Shown here: positions 62,165 to 64,000 of the stretch, one piece after another
Position numbering within the stretch: the stretch's first letter is position 1
How the letters are laid out: every line of letters begins with the position of its first letter
From: Glacieibacterium arshaanense
GTDB lineage: Bacteria > Pseudomonadota > Alphaproteobacteria > Sphingomonadales > Sphingomonadaceae
NCBI RefSeq assembly: GCF_004681125.1
Contig: NZ_SIHO01000001.1
Span: 434,001 to 498,000, forward strand
Direction: 5' to 3'
Length of the DNA stretch: 64,000 bases
Translations under genes and position numbers: made by a program
Notes under the pieces: generated by a model
The model's database searches: none
Told to the model about the DNA's origin: nothing
What the model saw: the letters and a program-made list of their open reading frames with translations, nothing else

Positions 62165-62715
62165 GTGCCTACCTCAGTACGGATTCAGCTTCATCGCCAC
62201 AAGCGACACCATTGTGCCAATTCTCCAATAAAGGCGGTGCCCTGATTTGGCACGTGTAAGGTGTCACTGATCTTTGTTTGCCGAAATCCGTTGCAGCACC
62301 TCCCGCTTCGATCCGACGTCTAATTCAACATGGGAATGACCGCATCGGGGCCGATAGCGGAAAGGCAGGTTTCGGTCGATCGTTCTGGGATAGCTGCCAT
62401 TGGCATTCGCCAAACCTGCCAGACAGCTAACGCCCCCGAAGCGGAATGCCCACTTTCCGGCACCGCTATTCATGTAACTGCCGCTCACGGCATGTGTCGA
62501 GCAGCTGCTTTACCCTACGCGCGTGCCAAGGGCTATTGCCCCATCGTAAAATATCTGCGGACTTTGCTGGAAGCGAATCTGGCATTCAGTTCCTGCAAAA
62601 GGTCATCGTAAGTCTTGTTGCCCAACAGGCGCGCAGGTATTGCCCTGCGACGCTGTCACGATGTCGGGGCTGAAGACGGCAAGGGCGACGGCATCTTCAT
62701 ATCCTACAAACGAAC
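62165..62715. other. Non-coding stretch between carbamate kinase and the WD40 gene
   Basis: No convincing gene on either strand. It holds a B-type copy of the dispersed repeat (62336-62460). Short open frames here have no recognisable domain or ribosome site. Confidence 0.55.
62336..62460. repeat. Dispersed intergenic repeat, B-type copy
   Basis: Contains GGGGCCGATAGCGGAAAGGC, then GTTTCGGTCGATCGTTCTGG, ATAGCTGCCATTGGC and GCCAAACC, closely matching the copy at 24250 downstream of the integrase start. Confidence 0.7.
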
Positions 62716-64000
62716 CTAGCGCGGCGGTGGCGCCTGGCGGCTTCGCCGTGATGCATTGGCGCTCTTGTCGTCGTCCTCCGGAACCACAGCATTGAGTTCG
62801 GCGCGGCTGGCCACCTGCGCGGTATTCGGCGCGGGCTTCATCGCAAATGGCAGCCACGCATAGAGCCGGCTGAACAAATTGGTCGGGCGGTCGGCGCACT
62901 GGATGTCGGCGCCGGCGGGCAGCCCGTAGCGAACGCGCTCTTCGGGCGTCAGGTTGCGCGGCTTTTGCCGGCAGGCGGCATCGAGCAGCGCCGTGTCGGT
63001 CAGCGTCGGTACCGTGACGATCCGCACGCTGCCGTTGGACATGCCACTGATGACGCTGCGGCTGTCGGCGGAGAATTGTGCCACCGTCACCGCGCTGTGA
63101 TTGAACAGCGTCGCCAGCGGTGCTCCGTCGGCGCCGTCCCAAAGTCGCGTCGTGGCGTCGTTCGACGCCGTGACGATGCGGCGGCCGTCGGGGGAGAACA
63201 TCGCGCTGGTGACGGCGCCGTTGTGCCCCGTCAGCGACGCGATCAACTTGCCGGTATCGGCGTTCCACAGCCGCGCCATATTGTCGGTCGACGCGGTGAC
63301 GATGCGGTGACCATCGGGCGAATAGTGCGCCATGGTGACGCGTCCGCCATGGCCACCAAGCACGAAGCGCAATTCGCCGGTTGCAGCATCCCAGATGCGT
63401 GCGCTGGCATCGTTCGACGCGGTCAGCACGCTTTTACCGTCAGGCGCGAACTCGGCACCGGTCAGCGCTGCGGTGTGGCCGGTGAGCACGTGTTCGACCT
63501 TGCCGGTCGCGGTGTTCCAGATGCGTGCGGTCTTGTCGTTCGATGCCGTGACGATGCGGGCGCCAACGCCATCGAAAGCGGCCGTCCGGACGCCCAATTT
63601 GTGGCCGGTCAGGCGGTGCAGCACCGCGCCCGATGCGGCGTCCCACAGCGAGGAGCTATCGTCATCGGATGCGGTGACGACACGGCGGCCATCAGGCGAG
63701 AAAGTCGCAGTATTGATGCGGCCGCTGTGCCCCGACAGCTGTCGCACGAAGCTGCCATCGGTGGCCCAGATCCGCGCGCTGCGGTCGCTGCTGGCGGTCA
63801 ACATGCGGCCGTCCTTCGCGAAGGCGATGCTGTTGACGCTCTTTGAATGCCCGACTTCTGCACCAGCCGGCTGCGACGGTGCACCGTCCACACCAGCCTG
63901 ATGTGCGGTCAGAGATTTGATGAACTGACCATCCTGCACGCGCATCAATGCAAGCGCGCCACTCGTCGACGCGACCAGGCTGCGGCGGCCGTCGGGTGTG
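62716..64000 (-). CDS. WD40-repeat protein, 5' part cut by window edge
   Basis: About 427 C-terminal residues are visible and the frame stays open past the right edge. There are at least six to seven WD40 blades of the form G-H-x-x-x-V-x-x-x-x-F-S-P-D-G-R-R-I-V-T-A-S-x-D-x-x-x-R-L-W, and then a C-terminal segment (L-D-A-A-C-R-Q-K-P-R-N-L-T-P-E-E-R-V-R-Y-G-L) seen at the end of many bacterial multidomain WD40 proteins. The missing N-terminus often carries a caspase-like, kinase, TIR or NACHT effector in such proteins; which one cannot be told here. Confidence 0.85.
   Translation of the reverse strand, partial: TPDGRRSLVASTSGALALMRVQDGQFIKSLTAHQAGVDGAPSQPAGAEVGHSKSVNSIAFAKDGRMLTASSDRSARIWATDGSFVRQLSGHSGRINTATFSPDGRRVVTASDDDSSSLWDAASGAVLHRLTGHKLGVRTAAFDGVGARIVTASNDKTARIWNTATGKVEHVLTGHTAALTGAEFAPDGKSVLTASNDASARIWDAATGELRFVLGGHGGRVTMAHYSPDGHRIVTASTDNMARLWNADTGKLIASLTGHNGAVTSAMFSPDGRRIVTASNDATTRLWDGADGAPLATLFNHSAVTVAQFSADSRSVISGMSNGSVRIVTVPTLTDTALLDAACRQKPRNLTPEERVRYGLPAGADIQCADRPTNLFSRLYAWLPFAMKPAPNTAQVASRAELNAVVPEDDDKSANASRRSRQAPPPR

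Noticed and set aside
62603-63268. Minus-strand frame overlapping the WD40 gene
   Set aside because: It is a different frame of the same strand within clear WD40 repeats; the composition is Arg/Gln-rich and no ribosome site is seen.

Overview
This is a GC-rich window from an alphaproteobacterium, most likely of the Sphingomonadales. The evidence is a GcrA cell-cycle regulator, a TonB-dependent receptor that starts with the sphingomonad-style D-E-I-V-V-T-A plug motif, TonB-C-like secreted paralogs, and repeated catabolic modules of P450, hydrolase and TetR genes. The placement below class level is an inference.

Layout. 0-11 kb is housekeeping: the end of an ABC-2 permease gene, gcrA, a class I PHA synthase (phaC), a small secreted protein, then aminotransferase, two TonB-like paralogs, hom, glpX and recJ, followed by tRNA-Glu(TTC). 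11-23.5 kb is an uptake and catabolic island: a TonB receptor / esterase / acyl-CoA-dehydrogenase-like / P450 operon, a single-chain double TetR regulator, an MFS carrier, a DUF1254/DUF1214 protein, a serine beta-lactamase-family hydrolase and an alpha/beta hydrolase whose nucleophile position is Ala. 23.5-26 kb holds a solitary small tyrosine recombinase, a MarR regulator with two very clear palindromic operators, a SnoaL-like protein and a GNAT acetyltransferase. 26.3-35.4 kb is a divergent aromatic meta-cleavage cluster (P450, FAD monooxygenase, extradiol dioxygenase, aldehyde dehydrogenase, HpaG/HpaH/HpaI-type enzymes) around a TetR gene and a palindromic operator. 35.6-40.2 kb has a membrane TIR-TPR protein, a winged-helix regulator and an exported amidohydrolase. 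40.6-45.4 kb is a TolC/HlyD/ABC-2 export operon with no ATPase gene.

45.4-62.2 kb appears to be one regulatory unit. A FixJ-like response regulator (56809-57522) sits among operons whose upstream regions share a motif, TGAGTAGWTTCCGACGCTG, seen six times. The motif precedes a tri-haem cytochrome c plus molybdenum hydroxylase operon, a coiled-coil protein plus Old Yellow Enzyme operon, a MacAB-like ABC operon, a 37-residue basic protein, oleate hydratase with a small conserved protein, and a complete agmatine deiminase pathway (putrescine carbamoyltransferase, permease, agmatine deiminase, carbamate kinase). The last makes ATP by substrate-level phosphorylation. The receiver domain of the regulator lacks the conserved Lys. 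This putative regulon is the most interesting thing here. The window ends inside a WD40-repeat gene.

A dispersed intergenic repeat (consensus around GGGGCCG-N2-AGCGGAATGGC) occurs seven times, mostly at borders between the accessory modules.
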